DNA of 64,000 nucleotides from Actinophytocola sp035995025. GTDB taxonomy: Bacteria; Actinomycetota; Actinomycetes; Mycobacteriales; Pseudonocardiaceae. Location: the NCBI GenBank assembly GCA_035995025.1, contig DASYKY010000114.1, positions 7,031-71,030 of the forward strand, in the 5' to 3' direction. Below the pieces are notes generated by a model. It worked only from the letters and a program-made list of their open reading frames with translations. It did no database searches and had not been told where the DNA came from. This document shows, piece after piece, positions 14,839 through 23,588 of the stretch. Within the stretch, counting starts at the first letter, position 1. Each line of letters starts with the position of its first letter. The translations under genes and the position numbers were made by a program.

Positions 14839-15618
14839 ATGGCCGTTCCGGGTAACAAGACCCCCGCCGCGCCGCCGCCCGGGCTGGCCGGCACCGAGCT
14901 CTTCGCGACCGACGCGTACCGGCGCAGTTTCGACAGTGCGGTGCTCGAGGTCGATCGTGACCAGAACCGCGTCGCGCTCGGGCGGACCGCCTTCTATCCC
15001 GGTGGCGGTGGGCAACCACACGATCTCGGCACGCTTCGGTGGGGCGACGGCAGCGCACCGGTCACGCGAGTGAAACGCGACGGCGGACGCATCTGGCACT
15101 GGCTCGACACGCCCGAACTGCCCGGCGACGGCACCGAGGTCTTCGGCGAGCTCGACTGGGACCGTCGGCACATGCTCATGCGCACCCACACCGCCCTGCA
15201 CATCCTCTGCGGCGTGATCTGGACCGAGTTCCACGTCGCGGTCACCGGCGGGAACATGGATCCCGGCAAGGGGCGGCTCGACTTTCCGTTGGACAGCATG
15301 TCCGCCGAGCTCGGGCAGCGCGTCGAACTCCGCATCAACGAGGAGATCGCCGCCGCGCGCGAGATCGTCGTGACCTTCCTCGGGCGGGAGGCCGCCGACG
15401 CGGATCCGGCGCTCATCCGCACCGCCGCCAACCTCATCCCGCGCGAGATCGACCCGCTGCGGGTGATCGACATCGTCGGGCTCGACAAGCAGGCCGACGG
15501 CGGCACCCACGTCCTCAGCACCGCCGAGGTCGGCACCGTCGCGGTCACCGGAACCGAGTCGAAAGGCAAGGGCAACAAGCGCATCCGGCTGGAGGTCCGC
15601 CCGCCGACCGCCGGGTAG
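14839..15618 (+). CDS. AlaX-type alanyl-tRNA editing protein
   Basis: This 259-residue protein resembles the free-standing editing domain of AlaRS, which deacylates Ser- or Gly-tRNA(Ala). Evidence is ALGRTAFYPGGGGQPHDLG near the N-terminus, the zinc motif HTALH (about residues 117-121), VTGGNMDPGKGRLDF, and GGTHV near the C-terminus, which belongs to the second half of the zinc site. The ATG at 14839 sits immediately behind the CsoR-like operator. The next gene, a gamma-glutamyltransferase, starts one base after its stop, so they form an operon. Copper control of a translation-quality gene would be unusual. Confidence 0.88.
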   Translation: MAVPGNKTPAAPPPGLAGTELFATDAYRRSFDSAVLEVDRDQNRVALGRTAFYPGGGGQPHDLGTLRWGDGSAPVTRVKRDGGRIWHWLDTPELPGDGTEVFGELDWDRRHMLMRTHTALHILCGVIWTEFHVAVTGGNMDPGKGRLDFPLDSMSAELGQRVELRINEEIAAAREIVVTFLGREAADADPALIRTAANLIPREIDPLRVIDIVGLDKQADGGTHVLSTAEVGTVAVTGTESKGKGNKRIRLEVRPPTAG

Positions 15619-15619
15619 C

Positions 15620-17371
15620 GTGAGCCGCGTGTTCACCACGCGCCCCGAGCTGACCGGAACCTTCGGCATGGTGGCCTCGACGCACTGGCTCGCGTCCGCC
15701 GCCGGCATGGCGGTGCTCGAGCGTGGCGGCAACGCCTTCGACGCCGCCGCGGCCGCCGCGTTCACGTTGCACGTCACCGAACCGCACATGAACGGACCCG
15801 GCGGCGAGGTACCGGCTATCTTCGTCACCGCCGCCGACCCGACGCCGCGAGTCCTCTGTGGACAAGGTGGCGCGCCGGCGGCGGCCACCATCGGGAAGTT
15901 CCGCGGCCTCGGGCTCGAACTGGTGCCCGGCACCGGCCCGCTCGCCGCCACCGTGCCCGGCGCGGTCGGTGCCTGGCTCACGCTCCTGCGCGACCACGGC
16001 ACGCTCCCCTTGCGCGACGTTCTCACCTACGCCATCGGCTACGCCGAGCGCGGCCACCCGGTCTCCGCGGCCGTGGTCCTCACCATCCGGGCCGTCGCGG
16101 AACTGTTCCGCACCCACTGGCCCTCCTCAGCCCGGCTCTGGCTGCCGGCCGCGAAGCCGGGCCGGCTCGTCCGCAACCCCGCGCTCGCCGCGACCTACCG
16201 TCGCCTCGTCGACGAGGCCGAGGCCGCAGGCGCCGACCGCGAGGCGCAGCTCGACGCCGCCTACCGCGCCTGGTACGAGGGGTTCGTCGCCGAGGAGCTG
16301 GACGCCTTCTGCCGCACCGAGGCCCTCGACGACTCCGGCACGCCGCACGCCGGCCTGCTCACCGGCGCCGACCTCGCCGCCTGGCGGCCTGCCTACGAGC
16401 CCACCGTCAGCCTCGACGCGTTCGGCCGGACCGTCCACAAGGCAGGCCCGTGGAGCCAGGGCCCGGTGCTGCTGCAACAGCTCGCGATGCTCGAGCAGCT
16501 CGGCGAACTGCCCCCGCCCGGCAGCGCCGAGCTGATCCACCGCGTCGTCGAGGTCGCCAAGCTCGCGTTCGCCGACCGCGACGCCAACTACGGCGACACC
16601 GACGTCGACCTGGCCCGCCTGCTGTCGGCCGAGTACGCGGCCGAGCGCGCGAAGCTCGTCACCGCCGACGCGGCGCCGCCGCTGCGGCCCGGCACCGGAC
16701 GCCTTCCCCGCTATGTCACCGAGGGCGGCGAGGTCACCCCGACCGGGCTCGGCATCGGCGAGCCGACACTGACCCCGCTCGGCACCACCCGCGGCGACAC
16801 CTGCCACCTCGACGTGACCGACCGGTGGGGCAACGTCATCTCCGCCACGCCGTCCGGCGGCTGGCTGCAGAGCTCACCGGCCGTCGAGTCGCTCGGGTTC
16901 TGCCTCGGCACCCGCGCGCAGATGTTCTGGCTCGAGGAGGGCCTGCCGAACTCGCTCGCGCCCGGCAAGCGGCCCCGCACCACGCTGTCGCCGTCACTCG
17001 CCACCCGCGAGGGCGAGGTCCTTTCGTTCGGCACACCCGGCGGCGACCAGCAGGACCAGTGGCAGCTCGGGTTCCTGCTCAACCACGCAGGCCACGGCAT
17101 GAACCTCCAGGAGGCGATCGACGCGCCCGCCTGGCACACCACGGAGTTCGCGTCGTCGTTCTACCCAAGGGCGACCGGCACCGAGCTGCTCGTGGAGTCC
17201 AGAGTGGACAGCGCGGTGCGGGACGAGCTGGCCCGGCGCGGGCACACCGTGACCGTGGTGGACCCGTGGTCGCTCGGCCGCCTGTCGGCCGTGTCGCGGG
17301 ACACCACGAACGGGCTGCTGCGCGCCGGCGCGAACGCCCGCGGCATGCAGGGCTACGCCGCGGGGCGCTGA
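15620..17371 (+). CDS. Gamma-glutamyltransferase family protein
   Basis: This 583-residue Ntn-hydrolase precursor of the gamma-glutamyltranspeptidase family would self-cleave before a Thr in GTTRGDTCHLDVTD (about residues 392-405), where classical enzymes read TTHxxVVD. GPGGEVPAIFV, AKLAFADRDANYGD, GKRPRTTLSPSLA and FGTPGGDQQDQWQLGFLLNH are family segments. No signal peptide is visible, unlike secreted GGTs, so a cytoplasmic acylase-like role is possible. In mycothiol producers a GGT-like enzyme may act on other gamma-glutamyl compounds. The GTG start follows the AlaX stop by one base, indicating coupled expression. Confidence 0.9.
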   Translation: MSRVFTTRPELTGTFGMVASTHWLASAAGMAVLERGGNAFDAAAAAAFTLHVTEPHMNGPGGEVPAIFVTAADPTPRVLCGQGGAPAAATIGKFRGLGLELVPGTGPLAATVPGAVGAWLTLLRDHGTLPLRDVLTYAIGYAERGHPVSAAVVLTIRAVAELFRTHWPSSARLWLPAAKPGRLVRNPALAATYRRLVDEAEAAGADREAQLDAAYRAWYEGFVAEELDAFCRTEALDDSGTPHAGLLTGADLAAWRPAYEPTVSLDAFGRTVHKAGPWSQGPVLLQQLAMLEQLGELPPPGSAELIHRVVEVAKLAFADRDANYGDTDVDLARLLSAEYAAERAKLVTADAAPPLRPGTGRLPRYVTEGGEVTPTGLGIGEPTLTPLGTTRGDTCHLDVTDRWGNVISATPSGGWLQSSPAVESLGFCLGTRAQMFWLEEGLPNSLAPGKRPRTTLSPSLATREGEVLSFGTPGGDQQDQWQLGFLLNHAGHGMNLQEAIDAPAWHTTEFASSFYPRATGTELLVESRVDSAVRDELARRGHTVTVVDPWSLGRLSAVSRDTTNGLLRAGANARGMQGYAAGR

Positions 17372-17412
17372 CCCGCAACCCCAGCGCGGCCGGACCCGAG
17401 CGCGGCCGGACC

Positions 17413-18885
17413 TCAGCGCGGCGGGACGAGGACGCCGTCCACGCGGCGCGGGACACCGAGCGGGTTGCCGTCCCGCAACGCCTCCGGCAGCAGACGCTGC
17501 GGCATGTTCTGGTACGCCACCGGCCGCAGGAACCGCCGCAGCGACGACGTGCCGACCGACGTGTGCAGCGCGGACGTCGCCGCCGGGTACGGACCGCCGT
17601 GGTGCATCGCGTAGGTCACCGCCACGCCGGTGGGCCAGCCGTTCCACAGCACCCGGCCGGCCCGCCCGGACAGCTCCGCCACCAGCCGTGCCGCCAGGTC
17701 GTCGTCGCCCTCGCCGTGGACGGTGGCGGTCAGCTCGCCGGTGAACGAGCGGGCGCACGCGAGCAGCTCGTCGCCGGCGGAGTACCGGACCAGGATCGAG
17801 GTCGGGCCGAAGCACTCGGCGGTCAGCTCCGCGCGGTTGGCCAGCAGGTCCGCCGCCGAGGTGGCGAGCAGCGTCGGCGCCGGGCCGTCCACGCTGTCGG
17901 CGCCCTCGTGCAGCACGGTCACCGCGGGGTGGCCGGCCAGCCCGGACAGGGTGCGCGCGTAGCCGGCGGCGATGCGGTCGTTCAGCAGCCGGCCCGCCGG
18001 CCGCGACGCCAGCGCCGTGACCAACGGCTCCTCGAAGCCGGACCCGTCCGGCACGAACAGCAGGCCCGGCTTCGTGCAGAACTGCCCCATGCCGAGCGTG
18101 AACGAGCCGAGGTAGCCGTCCGCGATGTCCCGCGCCCGGCTCGCGGCCGCGGCCGGCGTCACGAAGGCCGGGTTCACGCTGCCCATCTCCGCGTAGAACG
18201 GGATCGGCTCCGGGCGCGAGCACGCGAGGTCGAACAGCGCCCGGCCGCCGGTGGGCGAGCCGGTGAACGTACCGGCCTTCACCCGCGGGTCCAGCAGCGC
18301 CGCGCGGCCGATCTCCTCGCCGAACACCAGCGCGAACGACCCGGCGGGCAGGCCGGCACCGGTGAGCGCGGCCGACACGATCGACGCCGTGCGCTCCGAC
18401 AGCTCCGGGTGCCCGGGGTTCGCCTTGACCACGACCGGACAGCCCGCCGCGAGCGCCGCCGCGGTGTCGCCGCCCGCGACGCTGAACGCGAACGGGAAGT
18501 TCGTCGCCGCGAAGTTGACCACCGGGCCGATCGGCCGCAGCATCCGCCGCACGTCCGGACGCCCGCCCGCGGGCCAGTCGGAGTCCGGCGAGTCGAGCGT
18601 GACCTCGAGGTGACCGCCCTCGATGATCGCCTCGGCGAGCAGCCGCAGCTGGAACGTCGTGCGGCCGAGCTCGCCGAACAGGCGCGGCTGCACCGGCAGG
18701 CTGGTCTCCCGGTTCGCGAGCGGCACCAGCTCGCCGGCCGCCGTGTCCAGCGCGTCGGCGACCCGGCGCAGCGCCTTCGCCCGGACCTCGGCGGTGGTGT
18801 CCGTCAGCTCGGCGCAGGCGTCGGCGGCGGCCGCCAGCACCCGGTCCAGCTCCTGCTCGGTGGTGGTCGGCGCGACTGTCGTCAT
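17413..18885 (-). CDS. Aldehyde dehydrogenase, ketoglutaric semialdehyde dehydrogenase-like
   Basis: The 490-residue enzyme belongs to the aldehyde dehydrogenase branch that oxidises 2,5-dioxovalerate (alpha-ketoglutaric semialdehyde) to 2-oxoglutarate, the last step of non-phosphorylative hexarate and pentose breakdown. Signatures are NFAATNFPFAFSVAGGDTA, VVVKANPGHP, TFTGSPTGGRALF, FYAEMGSVNP (catalytic Glu) and LGMGQFCTKPG (catalytic Cys). The ATG at 18883-18885 starts MTTVAPTTTEQEL. It is 13 bases downstream of the MocR regulator on the same strand, suggesting control by it. The talarate/galactarate-type dehydratase at 11453 could feed it, but the intermediate 5-keto-4-deoxyglucarate dehydratase is not in the window. 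Confidence 0.9.
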   Translation of the reverse strand: MTTVAPTTTEQELDRVLAAAADACAELTDTTAEVRAKALRRVADALDTAAGELVPLANRETSLPVQPRLFGELGRTTFQLRLLAEAIIEGGHLEVTLDSPDSDWPAGGRPDVRRMLRPIGPVVNFAATNFPFAFSVAGGDTAAALAAGCPVVVKANPGHPELSERTASIVSAALTGAGLPAGSFALVFGEEIGRAALLDPRVKAGTFTGSPTGGRALFDLACSRPEPIPFYAEMGSVNPAFVTPAAAASRARDIADGYLGSFTLGMGQFCTKPGLLFVPDGSGFEEPLVTALASRPAGRLLNDRIAAGYARTLSGLAGHPAVTVLHEGADSVDGPAPTLLATSAADLLANRAELTAECFGPTSILVRYSAGDELLACARSFTGELTATVHGEGDDDLAARLVAELSGRAGRVLWNGWPTGVAVTYAMHHGGPYPAATSALHTSVGTSSLRRFLRPVAYQNMPQRLLPEALRDGNPLGVPRRVDGVLVPPR

Positions 18886-18898
18886 GTCGCGACGTATA

Positions 18899-20311
18899 TC
18901 ACGGCCAGCACCCCGCCAAACGCCGAAGCCCGGGCTCGATCGCGTCCAGCTCGATCGCGCCGTAGCCGAGCGCGAGGCCGGGCCGCCCGGGTCCCTCGCC
19001 GTGATAGGTCCGCAGATCCTCCACCCGCACCCCCGCCTCGGCGGCTCGCCGCACGAGTGCGCCGACGTCGACCGGCTCACGCACGAAGGCGGCCAGGTGC
19101 AGGCCGGCGATCGACGGCACGAGGTCGAGCCGGCCGGCGAAGTCGCGGCGCAGGACGGCGGTGATCCGCTCGTGCCGCGCGGCGTACTCGCGGGTGGAGC
19201 GGCGCAGGTGCCGGGCGAACAGGCCCTCGGTGAGGAACGCGGCGAGCGCGCCCTGCGCGGTGACGTCGCCCTGCCGGTCGGACAGCCGCTTCGCCGCGCG
19301 CACCGCGGGCCGCAGGGACGGCGGCGCGACGAGGAAACCCAGCCGCAGCATGGGCAGCATGGTCTTGGCGAACGAGCCGACGTACACGACGCGGCGGCCG
19401 CGGTCGAGGCTGTGCAGCGGCTCGAGCGGCCGGTCGGAGAAGCGGAACTCGCTGTCGTAGTCGTCCTCGAGCACCACCGCGCCGCGCCGGTGCGCCCAGT
19501 CGAGCAGCGCGGTCCGGCGGTCCAGTGACATGGGCGTGCCGAGCGGGAACTGGTGCGACGGCGTCACGTAGACGAGGCTCGCTGCGCGCGGGATCTGCGG
19601 CACCACCAGGCCTTCGCCGTCCACCGGCACGCCGACGACCTTCGCGCCGAGCGAGGCGAACAGCTCGCGGGCGGGCGGGTAGCCCGGCTCCTCGACGGCC
19701 ACGCACGCGCCCGGCTCGAGCAGCACCCGGCCGACGAGGTCCAGCGCCTGCTGCGCGCCGTGGGTGACGATCAGGTCGTCCGCGTCCGCCCGCACCGAAC
19801 GGGACAGCCCGACGTGCCGGGCGATCGCGGCGCGCAGCCCCGCGTGCCCACCCGGGTCGACGTAGCCCGATGCGGACACGCCGACGTCGCGCAGCTCGCG
19901 GGCGACGAGGCGGCGCCACGCGGCCATCGGGAACCGGTGCGCGTCCGGCACGCCGACCTGGAAGTCGTAGCGGACCGGCCGCGGCACGGGCGGCTCGCCG
20001 AGCAGCGGGCGCCACAGCGGGCGGACCGGGATGTCGCCGTCCGGCCGGTCGGTGCGCGGCGGGCGTGCGGGCGGGTTGGCGCACACGAACGTGCCGGCCC
20101 CGACCCGGCCGACCAGGAAACCCTCGGCGGTGAGCCGCTCGTAGGCGACGGCGACCGTGTTCCGGGAAACCGACAAGCTCGCCGCCAGCTCGCGCGTCGG
20201 CGGCAGCCGCTCCCCCGGCCCGAGCCTGCCCTCGATGATCGCCTCGCGCAGCTGCCGGTAGATCCGCGCCGACAGGTCGCCGCGACCGGCCAGGCTCACG
20301 TGGAAATCCAC
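18899..20311 (-). CDS. MocR/PdxR-type regulator (GntR HTH fused to aminotransferase fold)
   Basis: This 470-residue fusion has a GntR winged HTH (PPTRELAASLSVSRNTVAVAYERL, about residues 41-64) and, from about residue 115, a fold-type I aminotransferase domain with GYVDPGGHAGLR, VEEPGYP, LEDDYDSEF and the PLP lysine in VGSFAKTMLPMLRLG. MocR proteins use PLP or a PLP adduct as effector. Candidate targets are the downstream aldehyde dehydrogenase and the divergent questin-oxidase-like gene. The GTG at 20311 has no ribosome-binding site but follows TAGGGT by exactly 7 bases, so the mRNA is probably leaderless. Confidence 0.92.
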   Translation of the reverse strand: MDFHVSLAGRGDLSARIYRQLREAIIEGRLGPGERLPPTRELAASLSVSRNTVAVAYERLTAEGFLVGRVGAGTFVCANPPARPPRTDRPDGDIPVRPLWRPLLGEPPVPRPVRYDFQVGVPDAHRFPMAAWRRLVARELRDVGVSASGYVDPGGHAGLRAAIARHVGLSRSVRADADDLIVTHGAQQALDLVGRVLLEPGACVAVEEPGYPPARELFASLGAKVVGVPVDGEGLVVPQIPRAASLVYVTPSHQFPLGTPMSLDRRTALLDWAHRRGAVVLEDDYDSEFRFSDRPLEPLHSLDRGRRVVYVGSFAKTMLPMLRLGFLVAPPSLRPAVRAAKRLSDRQGDVTAQGALAAFLTEGLFARHLRRSTREYAARHERITAVLRRDFAGRLDLVPSIAGLHLAAFVREPVDVGALVRRAAEAGVRVEDLRTYHGEGPGRPGLALGYGAIELDAIEPGLRRLAGCWP

Positions 20312-20318
20312 GTGCCGG

Positions 20319-20340
20319 ACCCTAATAGGAGTTCTACGTT
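20319..20340. promoter_or_regulatory. Two overlapping divergent leaderless promoters
   Basis: The 35-base gap between MocR and the questin-oxidase gene holds TAGGGT (20319-20324, minus strand, 7 bases from the GTG at 20311) and TACGTT (20335-20340, plus strand, 6 bases from the ATG at 20347). The -35 region of each must lie over or inside the other gene's start, so the two promoters should interfere with each other. Confidence 0.5.
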
Positions 20341-20346
20341 GGTGGC

Positions 20347-21396
20347 ATGAGCAACGCGACCCTCGCCGAGGCCTACCAGCGACTCCACCACGCCGGACCC
20401 GAGTGGGACGACAACTCGCTGACCAACCACGGGCCGATGACCGTCGAGGTCCTGGTCCGGCGCGGCCGCTCCGACGACGTGCACCCCTGGGTCGACGGCT
20501 ACGTGACGCGGCTCGACGACCTGCCCGCCGCCACCGACCCGATCACCGACGACACGTGGCGCGAGGCGATGGGCGACGCCGGCCGGGTGTCCGACTGGAC
20601 CGCCTATCTCGCGCGGCAGACCGCCGAGCGGCCGTGGCGCGACGTGCTGACGCTGTGGTGGCCCCGGCTGCTGCCGGCGATCGCGGCCGGCACCACGCAC
20701 GGTGTGATCCGCACCAGCCATGCCGTGCGTGCGCTGCTCGCCGACGACGAGAGCGACGAGACGCGCGCCGAGCTGGCGCACGGCCTCGCGTTCTGGGCGG
20801 CGCGCGCCCAGTACGTGCCGGGCGTCGAGGCACCGGCCGGCTCGCTGGACGCTGGCGACGCGTTCCGGGGCCTGCCGCGGATCGGCAGCCGGCGGGGCAC
20901 GGTCGCCGGCCGGTTCGCCCAGCTCGGCGAGCTGCCCTCGTGGCCGGGGTCGCTCACCGCGCTGCGGCCGCCCGCCGACCCGGACGACGCTCGCGCCCGG
21001 CTGGCCGACCTCGTCGACGCCGCGGCCGCCGGCTACCTCGGCTACGGGCACGCGAGCCCGGTGCTCCTCGTGCACACCGCGACCGCGCCCAACGCCGTGC
21101 TGCACACGCTGCCTGCGCTGCCACGCGAGCTGTGGGCGGACAGCCTGACCGCGGCGTGGGCCGCCTGCGCCGCGATCACCGCGACCTACGCGCCCGGCCG
21201 GCCGCCGCCCCGCGAGGAACTGCCGGCCGCGCCCACCGGGGACGACCTGGTGACGGACATGGTCGACCGCTCCGTGGCGCACGGGGACGAGCACGTCATC
21301 AAGTTCACCGACACGGCCGTCGAGTCCTACCAGCGGACCGGCAACCCGGACACGCTCGCCGCGTGCGTGCGCGCGGCCGAGCTCATCGGCTCCTGA
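20347..21396 (+). CDS. Questin oxidase family (DUF4243) protein
   Basis: The 349-residue protein shows the questin oxidase/AflY-family segments EWDDNSLTNHGPMTVEVLVRRG near the N-terminus and GTTHGVIRTSHAVRAL about residue 118. Characterised fungal members carry out Baeyer-Villiger-type ring cleavage of anthraquinones such as questin; bacterial members are mostly uncharacterised, and no polyketide genes are nearby. It is divergent from the MocR regulator, which probably controls it. The ATG is preceded by TACGTT at 6 bases rather than a ribosome-binding site. It is followed directly by a decayed MFS gene. Confidence 0.85.
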   Translation: MSNATLAEAYQRLHHAGPEWDDNSLTNHGPMTVEVLVRRGRSDDVHPWVDGYVTRLDDLPAATDPITDDTWREAMGDAGRVSDWTAYLARQTAERPWRDVLTLWWPRLLPAIAAGTTHGVIRTSHAVRALLADDESDETRAELAHGLAFWAARAQYVPGVEAPAGSLDAGDAFRGLPRIGSRRGTVAGRFAQLGELPSWPGSLTALRPPADPDDARARLADLVDAAAAGYLGYGHASPVLLVHTATAPNAVLHTLPALPRELWADSLTAAWAACAAITATYAPGRPPPREELPAAPTGDDLVTDMVDRSVAHGDEHVIKFTDTAVESYQRTGNPDTLAACVRAAELIGS

Positions 21397-21434
21397 TTGG
21401 CCCAGCAGAACGTGTCGTGAATGGGGCCCGCGCA

Positions 21435-21466
21435 AACCGCACCTCAGGGGAACGTGACGCAAGCCG
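21435..21466 (-). repeat. Dispersed two-box repeat, truncated copy E
   Basis: Read on the minus strand this matches only the end of the 3' box: TTGCGTCACGTTCCCCTGAG followed by GTGCGGTTTGCG. The rest of the element is absent, and the preserved part abuts the point where the following MFS pseudogene begins mid-protein. Confidence 0.65.
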
Positions 21467-21481
21467 GCCATTTCGGGGGGC

Positions 21482-22455
21482 GGCGGCTACCTCGTCTGCT
21501 CGGCGCTGTACTTCACCCGGATCGTCGACCTCAGCGCGACGCAGGCCGGCCTCGGGCTCACCATCGGCTGGGCGGTCGGCTTCCTCGCCGGCGTGCCGCT
21601 CGGACACCTCACCGACCGGCGCGGCCCGCGCGGCGTCGCGATGCTGCTCGCGGCGGCCGCGCTCGTGGCGTTCCTGTTCGTCCGCTCGAACGTGGCGTTC
21701 GTGGCGGTGGCGAGCCTGTACGGGACGAGCCAGTGCGGGCTCACCGCGGCCCGGCAGGCGCTGCTCGCCAGACTCGTCGCGCCCGCCGACCGCACCCGGG
21801 TGCGCGCGGTGCTCAGTCGGCGATCAACGGCGGCATCGCGATCGGCGCGGCGGGCGGCGGGCTCGCGCTGCAAGCCGGCACGCAGGCCGTGTACCTGACG
21901 GTGTTCGCACTGGACGCGGCCAGCCTGGCCGTCTCCGCGCTCGTGCTGCTGCGGCTGCCGCCGGTGGCGCCCCAGCCGCGCGGCGCGTCGGGCGAGCCCG
22001 CGCTCGCGGTGCTGCGGGACCGGCCGTACGCGGTCATCGCCGCGCTGAACACCGTGCTGCAGCTGCACATCCCGCTGATCACGCTCGGCATTCCACTGTG
22101 GATCGTGCTGCGGACCCACGCGCCCGGCTGGACCGTGGCCGCGCTGCTGGCGGTGGCGATCCTGCTGCTGGCCGTCGGGCTGCGGTCGCTGGCCGAGATG
22201 ATGCGGGCCAGCGGCTCGTGGGAGATCAGCTTCGACCTCGCCCCGCCCGGGAGGCACGGGCAGTACCAGGGCTTCTTCGGCTCCGGCTTCACCATCGCGC
22301 GAACGCTCGGACCGCTGCTGATCACCACGTTGATCATCAGCTGGGGCACGATCGGCTGGCTGCTGCTCGGCATGCTGTTCCTCGCCGCGGGCCTCGCGAT
22401 GGTGCCAGCCGTGCGAGCCCCCGCGCGCGGCCGCACGAGAGCTCGTTCGTCTGAC
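21482..22455 (+). pseudogene. Decayed MFS transporter gene
   Basis: The first coding trace, GGYLVCSALYFTRIVDLSATQ (21482 on), begins in what should be membrane helix 1 or 2 with no start codon. It continues through GLGLTIGWAVGFLAGVPLGH and LTDRRGPRGVAM to DRTRVRAVL. Near 21820 the frame breaks: SAINGGIAIGAAGGGLALQ continues in another frame and one base appears missing. Further on, LLAVAILLLAVGLRSLAEMM joins segments that are normally separated by more sequence, suggesting an internal deletion. The original stop is also lost. Several independent lesions make this a true pseudogene, not a single sequencing error. A repeat fragment marks its 5' edge. Confidence 0.8.
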
Positions 22456-22475
22456 GAAGCACCCGGCCGGGCCGG

Positions 22476-23498
22476 TCAGGCGAGGATGCGGCGGATGATC
22501 GTGATCGGGCCGATGGCGTCGATCGGGGTGATCTTCACCGTCTCGCCGAAGCTCGGGGCGTGCACCGCGCGGACGTTGTCCACCGCGATGGCGACGTGGT
22601 GCACCGGGCGGTAGTAGAAGATCAGGTCACCGGCCCGCACCTGCCCGCGCGGCACCACGAGGCCGACCGTCGCCTGCTGGCGCGACACCCGTGGCAGCGT
22701 GACGCCCGCCTTGAGGTACGCGGTCTGCACCAGGCCCGAGCAGTCGTAGGACGCCGGGCCGACCGCGCCCCACAGGTACGGCTTGCCCATCTGGGACATG
22801 GTGAACTTGATGATCCCGCCGAGGTTCCCGGCCGGGATGACGACGTCGTCGCCGTAGTCCTCGCTGCCCGACAGCAGCGCGCGCTGGTCCGGCGTCAGGT
22901 GGTCGAGCGCCTTGCGCACGTCGGCGATCTGGGTGTCCAGGTCGCCCTGCCGGCCGCGCATGTCCGCCGCGCTGCGCGCGACCTTCGCCGACGCCTTCGT
23001 CGCGGCCGCCGACGCCGCCGACGCCTTGTCCTCCGCCGCCTCGGCAGCCGCGAGCGCGTCGGCGGGCACGTCGCGGCCGCCGGTCAGGTGCTGGGCGAGG
23101 TTCGCCGCGGCGAGCCGGCCCAGCAGGTCGTCGGGGCTGCTGCTGGCCGCGAACGCGGACAGCGCGTCGAGCTCACGCCGTGCGGACAGCGCGTCGGCGA
23201 CCTCGTCGAGGTCCTGCGCGGTGTTGACCTTCCCCCGCGCCGCGTCAGCCGCGGCCGTCGCGTCGTTCGCCACCTTCGTGGCGGCGTCGGACGCCCGCTG
23301 CTGCCCCGCGAGGCGCTCCTGCATGACCAGCAGGTCCTCGTTGACGCGCTCCGCCTCCTGGCTCAGGTCGTGGTAGTGCGCGAGCAGGCCGGCGACCGTC
23401 GTCGGCTGCGCGGCCGCGTCGGCCCCGGCGGCGGGCGCCACCAGCAGCGTCGCGGTCAGCACCACGACACCGCCGAACGAGGCCAGCGATCCGCGCAC
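22476..23498 (-). CDS. Secreted NlpC/P60 peptidoglycan hydrolase with coiled-coil N-terminus
   Basis: The product starts with a signal peptide (RGSLASFGGVVVLTATLLVAPAAGADA), followed by a long Ala-rich coiled coil (about residues 30-200) and a C-terminal NlpC/P60 cysteine peptidase. GKPYLWGAVGPASYDCSGLV contains the nucleophile Cys, HHVAIAVD the His, and HAPSFGETV a downstream element. This is the plan of RipA/RipC-like endopeptidases that cut D-Glu-mDAP bonds in peptidoglycan; the coiled coil normally inhibits or docks the enzyme. The GTG at 23498 is chosen because GGAG lies 5 bases before it; a TTG-started frame to 23516 overlaps that ribosome-binding site. Confidence 0.92.
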   Translation of the reverse strand: MRGSLASFGGVVVLTATLLVAPAAGADAAAQPTTVAGLLAHYHDLSQEAERVNEDLLVMQERLAGQQRASDAATKVANDATAAADAARGKVNTAQDLDEVADALSARRELDALSAFAASSSPDDLLGRLAAANLAQHLTGGRDVPADALAAAEAAEDKASAASAAATKASAKVARSAADMRGRQGDLDTQIADVRKALDHLTPDQRALLSGSEDYGDDVVIPAGNLGGIIKFTMSQMGKPYLWGAVGPASYDCSGLVQTAYLKAGVTLPRVSRQQATVGLVVPRGQVRAGDLIFYYRPVHHVAIAVDNVRAVHAPSFGETVKITPIDAIGPITIIRRILA

Positions 23499-23588
23499 CA
23501 CGGCTCCCTTCCCCAAAAGAAGTGGTCACGGCCATTGTTCCAGCACAGTAGGCGGACGGGGATAACGCGACCGTTAGGGTCGGACGTC

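Noticed and set aside
16450..19164. A 904-codon plus-strand frame spanning the gamma-glutamyltransferase end and the aldehyde dehydrogenase
   Set aside because: Arg/Ala/Gly-rich without recognisable residues; both overlapping annotated genes have clear catalytic motifs in other frames.
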